DNA of 64,000 nt from Halorussus litoreus (GCF_003382685.1 NZ_KZ859509.1:1-64000); one strand, 5' to 3'; counted from the stretch's first letter, positions 52,186 through 61,795 are shown. The notes: generated from the letters alone by a model not told the origin. Numbers and translations: made by a program.

Positions 52186-52872
52186 TTACAAAAGACGATT
52201 ATCAATAAAGGTCGCGGCGTCTTCACACGAGGAGTCTTTCGTGTAACTCCGCCACGAATACGCGACTAAATCTGCAATTTGGATGCCCGGAGTTCGACTG
52301 CTGTCTCTTGTTTCCACGTTGATTTCTGTTCCTTGTAGCTCTGCGAGTAAATCACAAACCTCGTTTGCAGGTGTTCGCCAGACATCAGCATCTGGAACAA
52401 GATGAATCTCGTTTATTTGGTCTAAGTCAACGAGATCACCATCTGTGAGGGGACTTAGAATTCTGGCCAGAGATAGTCGCTGAAGAACGTGGGGAACATC
52501 TGCCTCGGCCATATAATCAGCTAAAACCTGTTTCCCTAACTCTGGGTTGAAGCTATGATGAGAACATTGAAATGGAGTATCCTGCCTCCACGGATACGGT
52601 GGGTCGGCGATTGTTCCGTCTTTGTATGTAGCTCCCTCGAAAGTCTTGAGAAAGGACCCGAGGCGGTCTTTTGGTAACTGACTTCCTTTTAGTTCGTCTA
52701 CATGGCCAATATCACGTATGTCCGAGATATGTCTTGACAGTTCTTCACGAGCGTTATCGAAGATATACTGGGGAGAATTATTCGACAGACACCAACAACC
52801 GGCAACCGTGTAGTATTCTCCTCGGGCGTGCTGACCACTCTCATCTACGAAAATATAGAGGTCCTCAGCCAT
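52186..52872 (-). CDS. DUF3800 family protein
   Basis: 228 residues. LYIFVDESGQHARGEYYTVAGCWC at the start and TPGIQIADLVAYSWRSY near the end are the DUF3800 hallmarks: an acidic DES near the first strand and a late IAD. The family has an RNase H-like fold, is of unknown function, and is frequently found in mobile or defence-rich regions. The gene is clearly less GC-rich than its neighbours and uses A/T-ending codons, signs of recent transfer. It is flanked on its 3' side by the two-copy 41-nt repeat, 18 bp away. No partner gene is attached. Confidence 0.85.
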   Translation of the reverse strand: MAEDLYIFVDESGQHARGEYYTVAGCWCLSNNSPQYIFDNAREELSRHISDIRDIGHVDELKGSQLPKDRLGSFLKTFEGATYKDGTIADPPYPWRQDTPFQCSHHSFNPELGKQVLADYMAEADVPHVLQRLSLARILSPLTDGDLVDLDQINEIHLVPDADVWRTPANEVCDLLAELQGTEINVETRDSSRTPGIQIADLVAYSWRSYTKDSSCEDAATFIDNRLL

Positions 52873-53010
52873 GCTATATTCAATATCCGACTGTTAACGT
52901 TTATAGCTATTAATGACTACGAAGTTCCTCCCACACTCCACCGTTCGTCGAGATCTGATGCTGAGAAAGTAGGTGATCGTTTTTCCTGTTCGGTAACAAA
53001 GTCACGTCCT

Positions 53011-53964
53011 ATGCCCCTCGACCACGCCGCCGACCCGAGCCCCGAGGCCGAACGCTTCCTCGACGCGGTCGCGGACCTCTGTGACCACTACGACCTTTCA
53101 GCCGAGTCCCAGTACGCCGACCTACCCGACCCCACAGATAAAGTCCACTATCTCACAGCGGGCGAAGGACCGCCGCTCCTGCTGCTCCACGGCCTGAGCA
53201 CCACCAGCGCGTCGTGGATCCCGATATTCGATGCGCTGACCGACCAGTTCACCGTGTACGCGCCCGACCGGCCGGGCAGGGGGCTCTCGACCGCGGTGGA
53301 CTACCGCGAGACGGGGTTCCGAGAGTTCGGCGTCTCGTACGTGGCCGAGTTGCTCGACGCGCTCGGCGTCGAGGAGGCCGCGGTGATGGGCAACTCGCTC
53401 GGCGGGTTCCAGACGCTCGCGCTGACCCTCGACCACTCCGAGCGCGTGACTCGGCAGTGTCTCATCGGTGCGCCCGCAGGCCTGACAACCGACCTGCCGA
53501 TCTTTTTCCGAATACTCGATCTGCCCGTGCTCGGTGACTGGCTGTTCGACTACGTCGAGGAGGAGTCGGTCGAGGACGCCCGGCGGGCGTACCGCCAGAT
53601 GAACGTCGAGGACGACTCGGCGATCCCCGACGCCTACCTCCGGCCGGGCGTGGTCGGCGAGCGCCTGCCCGGCCAGCGCGAGAGCCTGCGGTCGCTGATG
53701 GAGACGCTCGGCTCGATGTGGGGACTGAACTCGCAGTTCGACCTGTCGGCTGCGCTTCCGGCGGTCGAGACGCCCACGCGGTTCGTCTGGGGCACCGAGG
53801 ACTACTTCTGGCCGCCCTCGGTGGGTCGGCCGATGGCGAGTGCGATGGCGAACGCCGACTTCGTGACCCTCCACGACCACGGCCACACCCCGTGGCTCGA
53901 ACCCGGCGACGAGGCGACCGAGGCGGCCGTGGAGTTTCTGGCGGGCGAGGTGGGTCCCGGATAG
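53011..53964 (+). CDS. Alpha/beta hydrolase
   Basis: 317 residues from ATG 53011. HYLTAGEGPPLLLLHGLSTTSASW gives the oxyanion-hole HG; the nucleophile elbow is GNSLGG; the acid is likely in RFVWGTEDYFWP and the His in LHDHGHTPWLEPG. A cap domain (about 170-235) covers the site. The substrate is unknown; esters or epoxides are common for this class. Upstream AT-rich sequence belongs to the DUF3800 islet. The stop abuts the stop of the next, convergent gene. Confidence 0.92.
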   Translation: MPLDHAADPSPEAERFLDAVADLCDHYDLSAESQYADLPDPTDKVHYLTAGEGPPLLLLHGLSTTSASWIPIFDALTDQFTVYAPDRPGRGLSTAVDYRETGFREFGVSYVAELLDALGVEEAAVMGNSLGGFQTLALTLDHSERVTRQCLIGAPAGLTTDLPIFFRILDLPVLGDWLFDYVEEESVEDARRAYRQMNVEDDSAIPDAYLRPGVVGERLPGQRESLRSLMETLGSMWGLNSQFDLSAALPAVETPTRFVWGTEDYFWPPSVGRPMASAMANADFVTLHDHGHTPWLEPGDEATEAAVEFLAGEVGPG

Positions 53965-54798
53965 TCAGTCTCCCGACTCCTCGCCGCGGACGACGTGGCC
54001 GTACTTGAGCAGGGCGACGAAGACGCTGCCGCCGATGGCGTTGCCGACCGTGGCGAGCGCGAGGAACCCAGCGTAATCGGCGAGCGTGATGGCGGGTGAG
54101 ACGAGCGCTCCTGCGAGCACCTCGACGTTGCCCGCGATGCAGTGGGGCAGGTGCGCGAGGCCGATGCCGGTGGTGACGAGCCAGACGACCGCGATGCGCG
54201 AGATACTCTCCTGAGCGGCGGTGAGGAGCCACGAGAGCAGCCCCATCAGCCAGCCAGCGACGACGGCCCCGGCCAGCACGAGCCCCGGCCCGTTCTCCGT
54301 GAGATGCAGTGCGATCTCGGTGAACGCCGAGGGTTCCACGATGCCGTAAGCCGGGGCGAACCAGACCATCCCGGCCGCGAAGACGACACCCCCGAGGACG
54401 TTCCCGGCGTAGACGAGCCCCCAGAGCCGGGCGAGTTGGCCGACCGTCGCGCGGCCGTCGATCACCGGCAGGCTGGCCCGTGCCGTGTGTTCGGTGAACA
54501 GCTCGGACCGGCCGCCGATGACGAAGATAAAGCCGACCGCGTAGGCGTTGGCGACGACGATGCGGGTCAGCGGGTCGCCCCACGCGCCGCCGACGACGGT
54601 GTAGAGAATCGCCATGAACAGCGGGCCGAACCCGATGTCGAGTCCGGCCGAGATGCCTGAGAGGAAGAGGCCGTCGGCCGAGCGTTCGAGTTCCTCCAGC
54701 CCCTCCTGGATCTCCTGTGCGAGTATCTCCTTTTTGGGGAGCTGTCCTCCGGCCACCGGTTCGGTCCGGATGCGGCGGTCGAGTTCTTCTTTCGGCAC
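53965..54798 (-). CDS. Formate/nitrite transporter family channel
   Basis: 277 residues from GTG 54798 (VPKEELDRRIRTEPVAGG). After an N-terminal soluble helix region (KKEILAQEIQEGLEELERS) come six membrane segments with FNT motifs: GISAGLDIGFGPLFMAIL, GRSELFTEHTARASLPV, AGNVLGGVVFAAGM, and HCIAGNVEVLAGAL. FNT proteins form pentameric channels for formate, nitrite or hydrosulfide; this YfdC-like type with a longer N-terminus is of unknown specificity. No ATG is available near the start, so GTG is chosen. Confidence 0.88.
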   Translation of the reverse strand: MPKEELDRRIRTEPVAGGQLPKKEILAQEIQEGLEELERSADGLFLSGISAGLDIGFGPLFMAILYTVVGGAWGDPLTRIVVANAYAVGFIFVIGGRSELFTEHTARASLPVIDGRATVGQLARLWGLVYAGNVLGGVVFAAGMVWFAPAYGIVEPSAFTEIALHLTENGPGLVLAGAVVAGWLMGLLSWLLTAAQESISRIAVVWLVTTGIGLAHLPHCIAGNVEVLAGALVSPAITLADYAGFLALATVGNAIGGSVFVALLKYGHVVRGEESGD

Positions 54799-54945
54799 CG
54801 TTGGAGCTAGTCGGAGCAAACGCGGAAAAGCCGTCTGGCCGCCAGCAGCGTGTCCCGGACGACCGATTTCGGGGTTCTGATTCGGAAGTTCCACTTCCAC
54901 CGCGCTTGCGAGGGACTTAACACGGAGAAGGCGGACGTTCTCGGT

Positions 54946-55437
54946 ATGTCCAACGCGAAGGGCGACCGGCGGGAGCGCGAACTCGTCAACCGGCTCGACG
55001 AGGCCGGGTTCGCGGTCATGCGCGCGCCCGCCAGCGGGAGCGCGACCGAGCGCGAGCTCCCGGACGTGCTCGCGGGCGACGGGGGGAGCTTCTACGCCAT
55101 CGAGGCCAAGTCGAGCTCGGGCGACCCCATCTATCTGACGGGCGAGGAGGTCGAGGCGCTGGTGTACTTCGGCCGGAACTTCGGCGCGAAGCCCAAGATC
55201 GGGGTGCGGTTCGACCGCGAGGACTGGTACTTCTTCCACCCGGCCGACGTCCACCAGACCGACGGCGGCAACTACCGCGTCAAGGTCGAGACGGCGCTCG
55301 AGGAGGGCGAACCCCTCGACGAGTTGAGGGAGGCCGACGACGAGGGCGAGGAATCCGACCACGACATCCGGGACGTGCTTCGGGCCGTCGAGCAGGGCGT
55401 GCTGTCGACCGACGAGGCCGCGTCGATACTCGAGTAA
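54946..55437 (+). CDS. hjc: Archaeal Holliday junction resolvase Hjc
   Basis: 163-residue endonuclease that cuts four-way DNA junctions during recombination. The nuclease motif E...D...E-x-K is visible: [52 protein letters not shown]. The acidic C-terminal tail ([36 protein letters not shown]) is a haloarchaeal addition with a small helical end. Start ATG 54946, with TTAACAC upstream. A 17-bp tandem repeat begins 9 bp after the stop. Confidence 0.95.
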   Translation: MSNAKGDRRERELVNRLDEAGFAVMRAPASGSATERELPDVLAGDGGSFYAIEAKSSSGDPIYLTGEEVEALVYFGRNFGAKPKIGVRFDREDWYFFHPADVHQTDGGNYRVKVETALEEGEPLDELREADDEGEESDHDIRDVLRAVEQGVLSTDEAASILE

Positions 55438-55445
55438 GTTTCACC

Positions 55446-55513
55446 GTCCGGAAACTATCCCTATCTGGCAACGATCTCCATCTGCCAACTACCCCCGTCT
55501 GGCAGCTACCGAA
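55446..55513. repeat. 17-bp degenerate tandem repeat after hjc
   Basis: Units at 55446, 55463, 55480 and 55497: GTCCGGAAACTATCCCT, ATCTGGCAACGATCTCC, ATCTGCCAACTACCCCC, GTCTGGCAGCTACCGAA. They begin 9 bp after the hjc stop codon. The remaining gap to the next gene has no other gene. Confidence 0.75.
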
Positions 55514-55777
55514 AGGATTCCTTCGAACTCGCAGACGTATAGCGAAAGACATATCCACCAATATGACTATTTCGACTATGTCGGTGATGTAGTCGGGGGG
55601 GGAATCCCGGTCGTCCTGCCGTCTGCGACGCGCCAGCGCTACGTCATCGACGCGAACGCGACCGAGTCAGGTTCCGAGCGGCGACGCGGCGGACGCTTCA
55701 GGACGACGGAGGGCCGACCCATCCGCCGCTTTTTCGAGCATTTCCGAGAATACGTGGCTCGCAGTGACACCGCCCGG

Positions 55778-55841
55778 CAGTCTTCAGTTGTCAGTTGAAA
55801 ATTGGCAGTCGTCAGTCGCCAGTCTCCAGTCCTCAGTGCTG
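55778..55841. repeat. Heptad repeat CAGTNNN
   Basis: Nine consecutive 7-bp positions from 55778, eight of which begin CAGT (CAGTCTT, CAGTTGT, CAGTTGA, then AAATTGG, then CAGTCGT, CAGTCGC, CAGTCTC, CAGTCCT, CAGTGCT). It overlaps the last codons of the SWIM-protein gene (stop at 55833). Confidence 0.75.
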
Positions 55842-56522
55842 GACGGCCTCGAAGTCCGACAGCGCCGACTGATCGCCGCGCGTCTCGAACTCCTCGCGGC
55901 GGGCGAGTCGCCCGCGCGGGAACGAGTACCGCCGAAGGTGGTGGGGCTTCAGGTCGTCGGGACCGAGCCCCCCAGGGACGGGGTACATCGCCTCGACCAC
56001 CACGTCGTCGGCGCGGTACCCCTCGTTGGTCGAGTACGCCGCGACAGTGCAGTCGCGGTCGGTGATCGTCACCTCGTCCGCGCGCCGGTCGGTCGTCCGC
56101 ACGACGACCAGCAGGTCGCCGGTCTCGCGGTCCACGACCGCCTCGCCGGGGTCGAGATTGCACGCCTCGCAGAGGTGCGGGCCGGTCGCTCGCTCGTCCA
56201 CGAACGTCTCCTCGCCGCAGTTGGTACACGCCACGGCCCGCTGGCCGGGCGGCGGGACCAGTCCCTCGGTCACCTCGATGGCGACCCGCCGGAGGTGCTT
56301 GCACCGGACCCCGCGGAAGTTGTGGTCCGGGCAGGTACAGCGCCTGCCGGGCAGGTCCACGGAGTAGGTGTTCCCGCTCTGGCTCTCGACCTCGTAGACG
56401 CCACCGCCGAGCGGCGTGACCGCCATGCGCTCCATGCGAGCGCGCTGGGACCGGATGTCCCGCACGCTCTCGACCGGAGGGAGCGATGCTCGCGTTCGTT
56501 CGGAAGCTGTTGTGTTTGCCAT
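55833..56522 (-). CDS. SWIM zinc-finger protein
   Basis: 229 residues from ATG 56522 (MANTTASERTRASLPPVESVRD). The SWIM motif C-x-C-x(n)-C-x-H is RRCTCPDHNFRGVRCKHLRRV near 80. A second zinc ribbon follows: CTNCGEETFVDERATGPHLCEAC. The C-terminal part (GDLLVVVRTTDRRADEVTITDRDCTVAAYSTNEGYRADDVVVEAMYP) forms a beta-rich domain. Found widely in haloarchaea; DNA-binding regulators or recombination partners are possible, with no direct evidence. Its 3' end runs into the heptad repeat. Confidence 0.85.
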   Translation of the reverse strand: MANTTASERTRASLPPVESVRDIRSQRARMERMAVTPLGGGVYEVESQSGNTYSVDLPGRRCTCPDHNFRGVRCKHLRRVAIEVTEGLVPPPGQRAVACTNCGEETFVDERATGPHLCEACNLDPGEAVVDRETGDLLVVVRTTDRRADEVTITDRDCTVAAYSTNEGYRADDVVVEAMYPVPGGLGPDDLKPHHLRRYSFPRGRLARREEFETRGDQSALSDFEAVQH

Positions 56523-56695
56523 AGGCTTCCCACCTGTGAGTGCGGTCGACCGACTTCCCCAGATCGTCTCTACCCCCAATCGTCGCGCTGTCGGCCGATT
56601 CCGCGTATAGTGAGGTAGGTGCTGGACCACCCTAAGTCTTGCACCTGTCAGACCTCCCGAACGCCTGGAAACGGTGGCTTGACCCGCGCTAGCGC

Positions 56696-56735
56696 CACGA
56701 TTCGACTTCGAGAATCACGATTCGATTTCGGAAAC
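56696..56735. repeat. 20-bp direct repeat upstream of the SWIM gene
   Basis: CACGATTCGACTTCGAGAAT and CACGATTCGATTTCGGAAAC stand head to tail. The 620-bp gap 56523-57142 contains this, a 12-bp near-perfect stem near 56750-56778, and the hairpin at 57025, with no gene. Confidence 0.65.
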
Positions 56736-57024
56736 TGTCGGCGAGCAAGGGCGCGGCGCTGAACAGCGCTGCGCCCGAGCGGACGAACGCGAAAACGACG
56801 GCGTACCGGCTATTTAGCCGATCTTCGCGTCTCGCGCCGATCCCGACGTACCACGACTGCCAAGCGAGGGGCGAACGAACCCCTGCAGGGAGCCAACGGT
56901 TCCCCCACGAGCAGCAACAGCAGCAGTCGCTCGCCAGCGTCCGCGCGAACGTAGCGAGCGCGGTTCCCCGCGAGCGAACGCACGTGAGCGAGCGGCCTTT
57001 TTTGGTCCAGACTTTTCGAGGAGT

Positions 57025-57069
57025 GGTGGTCACCGGCGCGCCGAAGTTTTCGGCGCGCCGGTGACCACC
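57025..57069. terminator. Perfect 21-bp hairpin
   Basis: 57025-57045 is fully complementary to 57049-57069 around the loop GTT (GGTGGTCACCGGCGCGCCGA and one more base). It lies about 70 bp upstream of the next gene, so it may be a barrier against read-through from the left or an operator. A run of six A follows at 57077-57082. Confidence 0.5.
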
Positions 57070-57142
57070 CGACGAAGAAAAAAGGTGGTCGTCAAAAGGT
57101 CGTGTCGTAACCCTTTTGCACGTACTCTGGGAAGCCCACAGC

Positions 57143-57346
57143 ATGGCAATCGACCAGGATACCCTCCGCGAGATAGTCGTCGGGGTGGGTTCCGTCGGTC
57201 TGTTCGTCGGTCTCCTCTACTGGGTCGGCACGACGTACGGGAACGGCGGCCTCTCCGAGACCGGTGCGCTGGCCGTCGTCGGCATGATCGTCGCGTTCGT
57301 GCTCCTGATGACCGGCGTCGGCTTCTGGATGTCCCGGCAGTACTGA
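57143..57346 (+). CDS. Small two-helix membrane protein
   Basis: 67 residues from ATG 57143 (MAIDQDTLREIVVGVGSVG). Helices GVGSVGLFVGLLYWVGTTYG and TGALAVVGMIVAFVLLMTGVGFWM separated by a short Gly/Asn turn; the C-terminus is SRQY. Proteins of this type are common in haloarchaea, and their function is unknown. An 18-bp tandem repeat begins 21 bp after the stop. Confidence 0.7.
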   Translation: MAIDQDTLREIVVGVGSVGLFVGLLYWVGTTYGNGGLSETGALAVVGMIVAFVLLMTGVGFWMSRQY

Positions 57347-57366
57347 TAGCTCCGTTTTCGCGTTCG

Positions 57367-57474
57367 TCGTGGAGTTCGCTCGTATCGGCGAGTCCGCTTA
57401 CATCGTCCAGTCCGCTTACATCGTCGACTCTGTTCGCATCGTCCAGTCCAAACGAATCGCCGAGAAACGTCCGC
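57367..57474. repeat. 18-bp degenerate tandem repeat, six units
   Basis: Units start every 18 bp from 57367 and begin TCG, for example TCGGCGAGTCCGCTTACA (57385), TCGTCCAGTCCGCTTACA (57403), TCGTCGACTCTGTTCGCA (57421) and TCGTCCAGTCCAAACGAA (57439). The period is 18 bp throughout. It lies between the small membrane gene and the YihY gene. Confidence 0.8.
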
Positions 57475-57547
57475 GTGGGCTCTTTTCGGCCCGAAATCCG
57501 GCTGAACCGGGCGCAGGCGTTTAGGTTCGCGGTCCCGTGGAATCGGC

Positions 57548-58573
57548 ATGGGGGTTTCAAGCGAAGCCAGACGAGTTCTTCGGGAGTCGTGGCAGGAGGT
57601 CCGCGACGAGAACGTCACGTTCATGGCGGGCAGCATCGCCTACTACGCGTTCGTCTCGATACTGCCGCTGCTGGTGTTCGCGCTGATCGTCCTCTCGGCG
57701 GTCGACAACGCGGCGTTCACCGCGGGGCTGTCCGACCTCACCGAGTCGTTCCTCACGCCCTACGCACGGGAACTCATCGCGGGTTCGCTCGACGCCACCG
57801 CCGCCAGAACCGGCGTGTCGGTCGTCGGCGCGATCACGCTCCTGTGGGGGATGTCGCGCATCTTCCGCGGGCTCGACGTGGCGTTCTCGGAGATCTACGA
57901 CAGCAGCGCCGACAAGTCCCTGCTGGCGACGATCGAGAACGGCCTCGTGGTGTTCGTCGCGCTCGGCATCGCGGTGACGGCCTTCGTCGCGGCAGGGTCG
58001 GTCGCCGCGCTCGCGCCCGACCTGCCGTATCCCGCCGTGGTGAACCCACTCTTGCTCGTTTTCGGGCTCGCCGTCGCGTTCGTCCCGGTCTACTACGTGT
58101 TCCCCGACGTGGACCTAACCGTTCGGGAAATACTCCCCGGCGTCCTGTTCGCCGCCATCAGCTGGACCGCGCTGGGTGCGCTGTTTCAGGGCTACGTGCA
58201 GTTCGCCACGCGCTACGAGGCGATCTACGGCACCCTCGGGAGCGCGTTCCTCTTGCTCGTCTGGCTCTACTTCTCGGGACTCCTCCTGCTGGTCGGGGGC
58301 GTCCTCAACGCCGTGCTTGCCGGCCGGACCAACGACGAACACGCGCTCCACGTGACCGAGGAAGTCAGCGCCGCCTCCGGGGACGACCGCGATGGCAGGA
58401 GTGCAGACGATCGCCGGCATTCGGACGATACCCAGCGACTCCGCGACCGCGTGGCGGAGTTGGAGGCCGAGAACGACCGCCTGCGGCGCGCGAACGAGCA
58501 TCTGAGCCAGCGACTCGCCCGCCGGTCGGTCTGGGCACGAGCAAAGCAGTGGATCGGCAGCGAGTGGGGCTGA
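57548..58573 (+). CDS. YihY/BrkB-family membrane protein
   Basis: 341 residues. ENVTFMAGSIAYYAFVSILPLLVFALIVLSAV, MSRIFRGLDVAFSEIYD, PDVDLTVREILPGVLFAAISWTALG and YGTLGSAFLLLVWLYFSGLLLLVGGVLNAVLAGR are the YihY motifs, about six helices. The C-terminal tail (RLRDRVAELEAENDRLRRANEHLSQRL) is a coiled coil. Compared with the paralog at 31.4 kb it lacks the extra C-terminal membrane domain. Function unknown. Confidence 0.92.
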   Translation: MGVSSEARRVLRESWQEVRDENVTFMAGSIAYYAFVSILPLLVFALIVLSAVDNAAFTAGLSDLTESFLTPYARELIAGSLDATAARTGVSVVGAITLLWGMSRIFRGLDVAFSEIYDSSADKSLLATIENGLVVFVALGIAVTAFVAAGSVAALAPDLPYPAVVNPLLLVFGLAVAFVPVYYVFPDVDLTVREILPGVLFAAISWTALGALFQGYVQFATRYEAIYGTLGSAFLLLVWLYFSGLLLLVGGVLNAVLAGRTNDEHALHVTEEVSAASGDDRDGRSADDRRHSDDTQRLRDRVAELEAENDRLRRANEHLSQRLARRSVWARAKQWIGSEWG

Positions 58574-58655
58574 AGAGCGGGAAATCGAAATTATTCGTGG
58601 CGCGGCTCCCACAAGCGAAGCAACACTTATAGCGCCCGCAGTGTTAGTTGTCAAC

Positions 58656-58862
58656 ATGTACCGCGAAAGTCGGCCAGGTGCCAGCCCCCTCGACCGCCTC
58701 GGGTCGCACTTCGACGCGGACCTCGTCTGTCCCGACTGCGGGTTCGACGACGCCGACGGCCACTGGATGAGCGACACGAGCGGCGACCGGGTGCGCTATC
58801 GCCACGTCTGCCCGAGCTGTGGCTCCATCCGCAAGCGGACGCTCGACCTCGGCCGCAGGTAG
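58656..58862 (+). CDS. HVO_0649-type small zinc-finger protein
   Basis: 68 residues with two CPxC knuckles: VCPDCGFDDADGHWMSDTSGDRVRYRHVCPSCGSIRKRTLDL. The layout LDRL..HFDADLVCPDCG fits the haloarchaeal family named after HVO_0649. It probably binds one zinc; partners are unknown. ATG 58656 lies about 28 bp after CACTTATAGCG, a TATA-like box, so the message may be nearly leaderless. An 18-bp tandem repeat begins at the stop codon. Confidence 0.75.
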   Translation: MYRESRPGASPLDRLGSHFDADLVCPDCGFDDADGHWMSDTSGDRVRYRHVCPSCGSIRKRTLDLGRR

Positions 58863-58950
58863 CGAGTCGACCGCCGACAGCGAATCGACCGCTGATAGCG
58901 AATTCACTGCGGATAGCGATTGACTGGTGACAGCGAATCGACCGTGGATA
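58862..58950. repeat. 18-bp degenerate tandem repeat directly after a stop codon
   Basis: Units at 58862, 58880, 58898, 58916 and 58933: GCGAGTCGACCGCCGACA, GCGAATCGACCGCTGATA, GCGAATTCACTGCGGATA, GCGATTGACTGGTGACA (17 bp), GCGAATCGACCGTGGATA. The first unit shares its G with the stop codon of the zinc-finger gene. The block ends 29 bp before the 3' end of alaS. Confidence 0.8.
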
Positions 58951-58978
58951 GAGAAGGAGCTTCGCGTCCGGCCGTCAG

Positions 58979-61795
58979 TCAGGCGTTCCGAACCTGGCGA
59001 AGCACCTCGGGCGCATCTTCGAGGGCGTCGTCCAGCTTCGCGCCGTCGGGGCCGCCGCCCTGCGCGAAGTCCGGCGGGCCGCCGCCGCCACCGCCGACCT
59101 TCCGGGCGAGTTCGCCGACGACCTCGCCGGCGTTGACTCCCACGCCCTCCGGCACCGCGACCACGAACTGCGCGCCGTCAGCACCACTGCCGATGACCGC
59201 GATCTTGCCCTCCTCGACCAGCGCGTTGGCGGTCGCCCGGAGTTCGTCCATGTCGGCGTCGAGTCGCTGGACGACCGCGGTGGCGTCGCCGACCTCGACC
59301 TCCTCGCCGGCGGCCCCGCCCGAGGCGCGGGCTTCGGCCAACTGCTCCTTGAGGTCCTCGATCTGCTTGCCGCGGGCCTTCCACTCCTCGAAGAACCGCT
59401 CGGCGGTCTCGGGCACCTCTGCGGGCACGACGTCGAGGATCTCGGCGGCGTCGGCGAGCGCGGCCTCGGTGCGCTGGGTGGCCTCGACCGCGGCCTCGCC
59501 AGCGGCGAAGGTGATGCGCTCGACTCCGTCCTGGACGCGCTCGGTGTTCAGAATCTTGATAGTGCCGACATCGCCCGTGCGTCGGACGTGGGTGCCCCCG
59601 CAGGCCTGCACGTCCTCGGCGACGTGGATGAGCCGGATGTTCTTCCCGGCCGGGATACCGCCCTGATACAGGTCGAAGCCGTACTCCTCCTCGGCCTCGT
59701 GGCGGTTGGGCCACTCCTGCTGGACCGACGTGTTCTCCATCACGATCTCGTTGGCGACTCGCTCGATCTCGTCTCTGGTCTCGCGGTCGATGCGCTCGTA
59801 GTGGCGAACGTCGATGCGCGAGCTGTCGATGCCCTTCTGCGCGCCCGCCTGCCGGACGTGCTCGCCCAGCACCTCGCGGGCGGCGTGGATCACGATGTGG
59901 GTCGCGGTGTGGTGACGCATCAGCCGGCGGCGGCGCTCGACGTCGATGTTCCCGCGGACGATGTCGCCCTTGCCGACCGGCTCGTCGGTCCGGTGAAGGA
60001 TGACCCCGTCGCGGATCTGGACGTCCTCGACCTGCACGGTGGTGTCGTCGGTGGTCAAGGCACCCCTGTCGGCGGGCTGGCCGCCGCCCTCCGGGTAGAA
60101 CATCGTCTGGTCGAGCACCACGTCGTAGACGGGTTCGCCCTCGCTCGCATCGCCATCACCGGCTCCCTCTCCCTCGCGCTCGAACACGTCGAGGACGACG
60201 GCCTCGAAGTCGGTGCCGAACTGGTCCTCGTAGTAGTGGCGGTCGGTCGCCGGGAGGTCGTCGAACCGGTCCTCGTCTTCGGTCTCCTCCTCGAACGGCT
60301 GCCCGGAGTCGTGCCGGGACGCGACGAGGCTGTAGAAGTCGTCGGGCACGTCGACACCGGTGCCGAAGTCGGCCGCGATCTCCTCGACCATGTCGGGCTG
60401 GATGCCGTGGGAGTCGTACAGTTCGACCAGTTCCTCGGTCGGGATCGGCTCGCCCTCCTCGGCGTAGCGCTTGGCGAGCCGTTCGACCCGGCGACCACCC
60501 TGTTCGAGCGTCTCGCGGTACTTCTCGATCTCGGTCCGGACGATGTCCCGGACCGTGTCGCGGTTCTCGTAGCCGAGCCGCTCGGCCTGCATGTCGACGA
60601 GTTCGTCGAGCGGGGCGTCGACGCCCACGTTGTCGCAGAGTCGCTTGGTCCGGCGCAGGACCATCCGGGCGAGGTAGCCCGTGCCGACGTTGCTCGGGAC
60701 GATGCCGTCGCCGAGCATGTACGCCAGCGTCCGGCAGTGGTCCGCGATGGCGTAGATGTCCTCGAGCGGTTCGAGCAGCGCTTCGAGGTCGGCCGTCGAG
60801 ACGTCGAGTTCGCGGGCGATGTTGTCGCGGGCGGCCTCCATGTCCTCGGCCTCGTCGATGTCCATGTGACCCGCGAGCTTCGAGGAGCGATGCACGAGTT
60901 GGGCCTCCTCCTCGGTGTGCTCGACGCCCGCGTTGTCCTTCAGGAAGGCTATCATTTCGGGGTAGACCGCCTCGTAGACGGTCGGGGTCCCCTGACTCAC
61001 CCACGTCCAGCGTTCGAGGCCGTAGCCGGTGTCGACGACGTAGGTGTCCATCTTCGAGTAGCGGTTGCCGTCCTTCATCTCGTACTCGCCGTCGGGGTCC
61101 TGTTCCATCGACATGAAGACGAGGGTGGCGAGTTCCGCGCCGCGGTAGATGACCTCGATGGCGGGTCCGGCGTTCCCCCCGCCGACCCACGGGTCCTCGA
61201 TGTAGGTGATCTCTTCCGGGTCCGCGCCCATCGACTCGAAGAACTTGTCGCAGTACTCGACGGTCTCGTCCTTCCAGTAGACTTCCCCTTGGTAGGCGTA
61301 CTGGTCGGGGTCCTCCAGATCCTCGCGGGCGTTGAACGCGTGGTGGGCCATCATCTCGAACGCCATGGTGTGGCGACCCGTCTTGCCCACGTTGTCGATG
61401 TCTTGCATCCGGATGCAGGGCTGACTGATGGTCAGCGGGTTGGCCGGCGGCGGGGTCTGCCCGGAGGTCACCAGCGGCTGGAAGTCGTAGATCGACGCCT
61501 GTGTGAGCAGCACGTCGTCCCGCCAGCGGTTCGCTGCGACCGGGTACGGGTCGATGCGCTCGTGGTCCTGGTCCTCGAAAAAGGAGAGGAACGCCTCGCG
61601 CATCTCCTCCAGACTGTACTCGCCGTCGAAGCCCGCGTTGTCGATGAACTGGTAGTCCTCGCATGGCGGCTCGCCGCAAGTCCTCCGGTCCTCGTCGCGC
61701 GTCCAGAAGAAGTCACCGCACTCCGTACACTCCTTTCTCACGAAGTCTTCTTCCTCGAAATAATCGAGGCGGTACTCCTCTTCGAGTTCGCTCAT
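58979..61795 (-). CDS. alaS: Alanyl-tRNA synthetase (archaeal type)
   Basis: 938-residue class II synthetase. The N-terminal zinc-like segment [26 protein letters not shown] is typical of archaeal AlaRS. The aminoacylation domain is followed by the editing domain with [17 protein letters not shown] and the [13 protein letters not shown] motif that clears mischarged Ser/Gly. A C-terminal DHHA1-type domain with [17 protein letters not shown] closes it. Acidic insertions (near residues 520-560) are halophilic. Start ATG 61795. Minus strand, downstream of a small zinc-finger gene and rfcA on the same strand. Confidence 0.97.
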   Translation of the reverse strand: MSELEEEYRLDYFEEEDFVRKECTECGDFFWTRDEDRRTCGEPPCEDYQFIDNAGFDGEYSLEEMREAFLSFFEDQDHERIDPYPVAANRWRDDVLLTQASIYDFQPLVTSGQTPPPANPLTISQPCIRMQDIDNVGKTGRHTMAFEMMAHHAFNAREDLEDPDQYAYQGEVYWKDETVEYCDKFFESMGADPEEITYIEDPWVGGGNAGPAIEVIYRGAELATLVFMSMEQDPDGEYEMKDGNRYSKMDTYVVDTGYGLERWTWVSQGTPTVYEAVYPEMIAFLKDNAGVEHTEEEAQLVHRSSKLAGHMDIDEAEDMEAARDNIARELDVSTADLEALLEPLEDIYAIADHCRTLAYMLGDGIVPSNVGTGYLARMVLRRTKRLCDNVGVDAPLDELVDMQAERLGYENRDTVRDIVRTEIEKYRETLEQGGRRVERLAKRYAEEGEPIPTEELVELYDSHGIQPDMVEEIAADFGTGVDVPDDFYSLVASRHDSGQPFEEETEDEDRFDDLPATDRHYYEDQFGTDFEAVVLDVFEREGEGAGDGDASEGEPVYDVVLDQTMFYPEGGGQPADRGALTTDDTTVQVEDVQIRDGVILHRTDEPVGKGDIVRGNIDVERRRRLMRHHTATHIVIHAAREVLGEHVRQAGAQKGIDSSRIDVRHYERIDRETRDEIERVANEIVMENTSVQQEWPNRHEAEEEYGFDLYQGGIPAGKNIRLIHVAEDVQACGGTHVRRTGDVGTIKILNTERVQDGVERITFAAGEAAVEATQRTEAALADAAEILDVVPAEVPETAERFFEEWKARGKQIEDLKEQLAEARASGGAAGEEVEVGDATAVVQRLDADMDELRATANALVEEGKIAVIGSGADGAQFVVAVPEGVGVNAGEVVGELARKVGGGGGGPPDFAQGGGPDGAKLDDALEDAPEVLRQVRNA

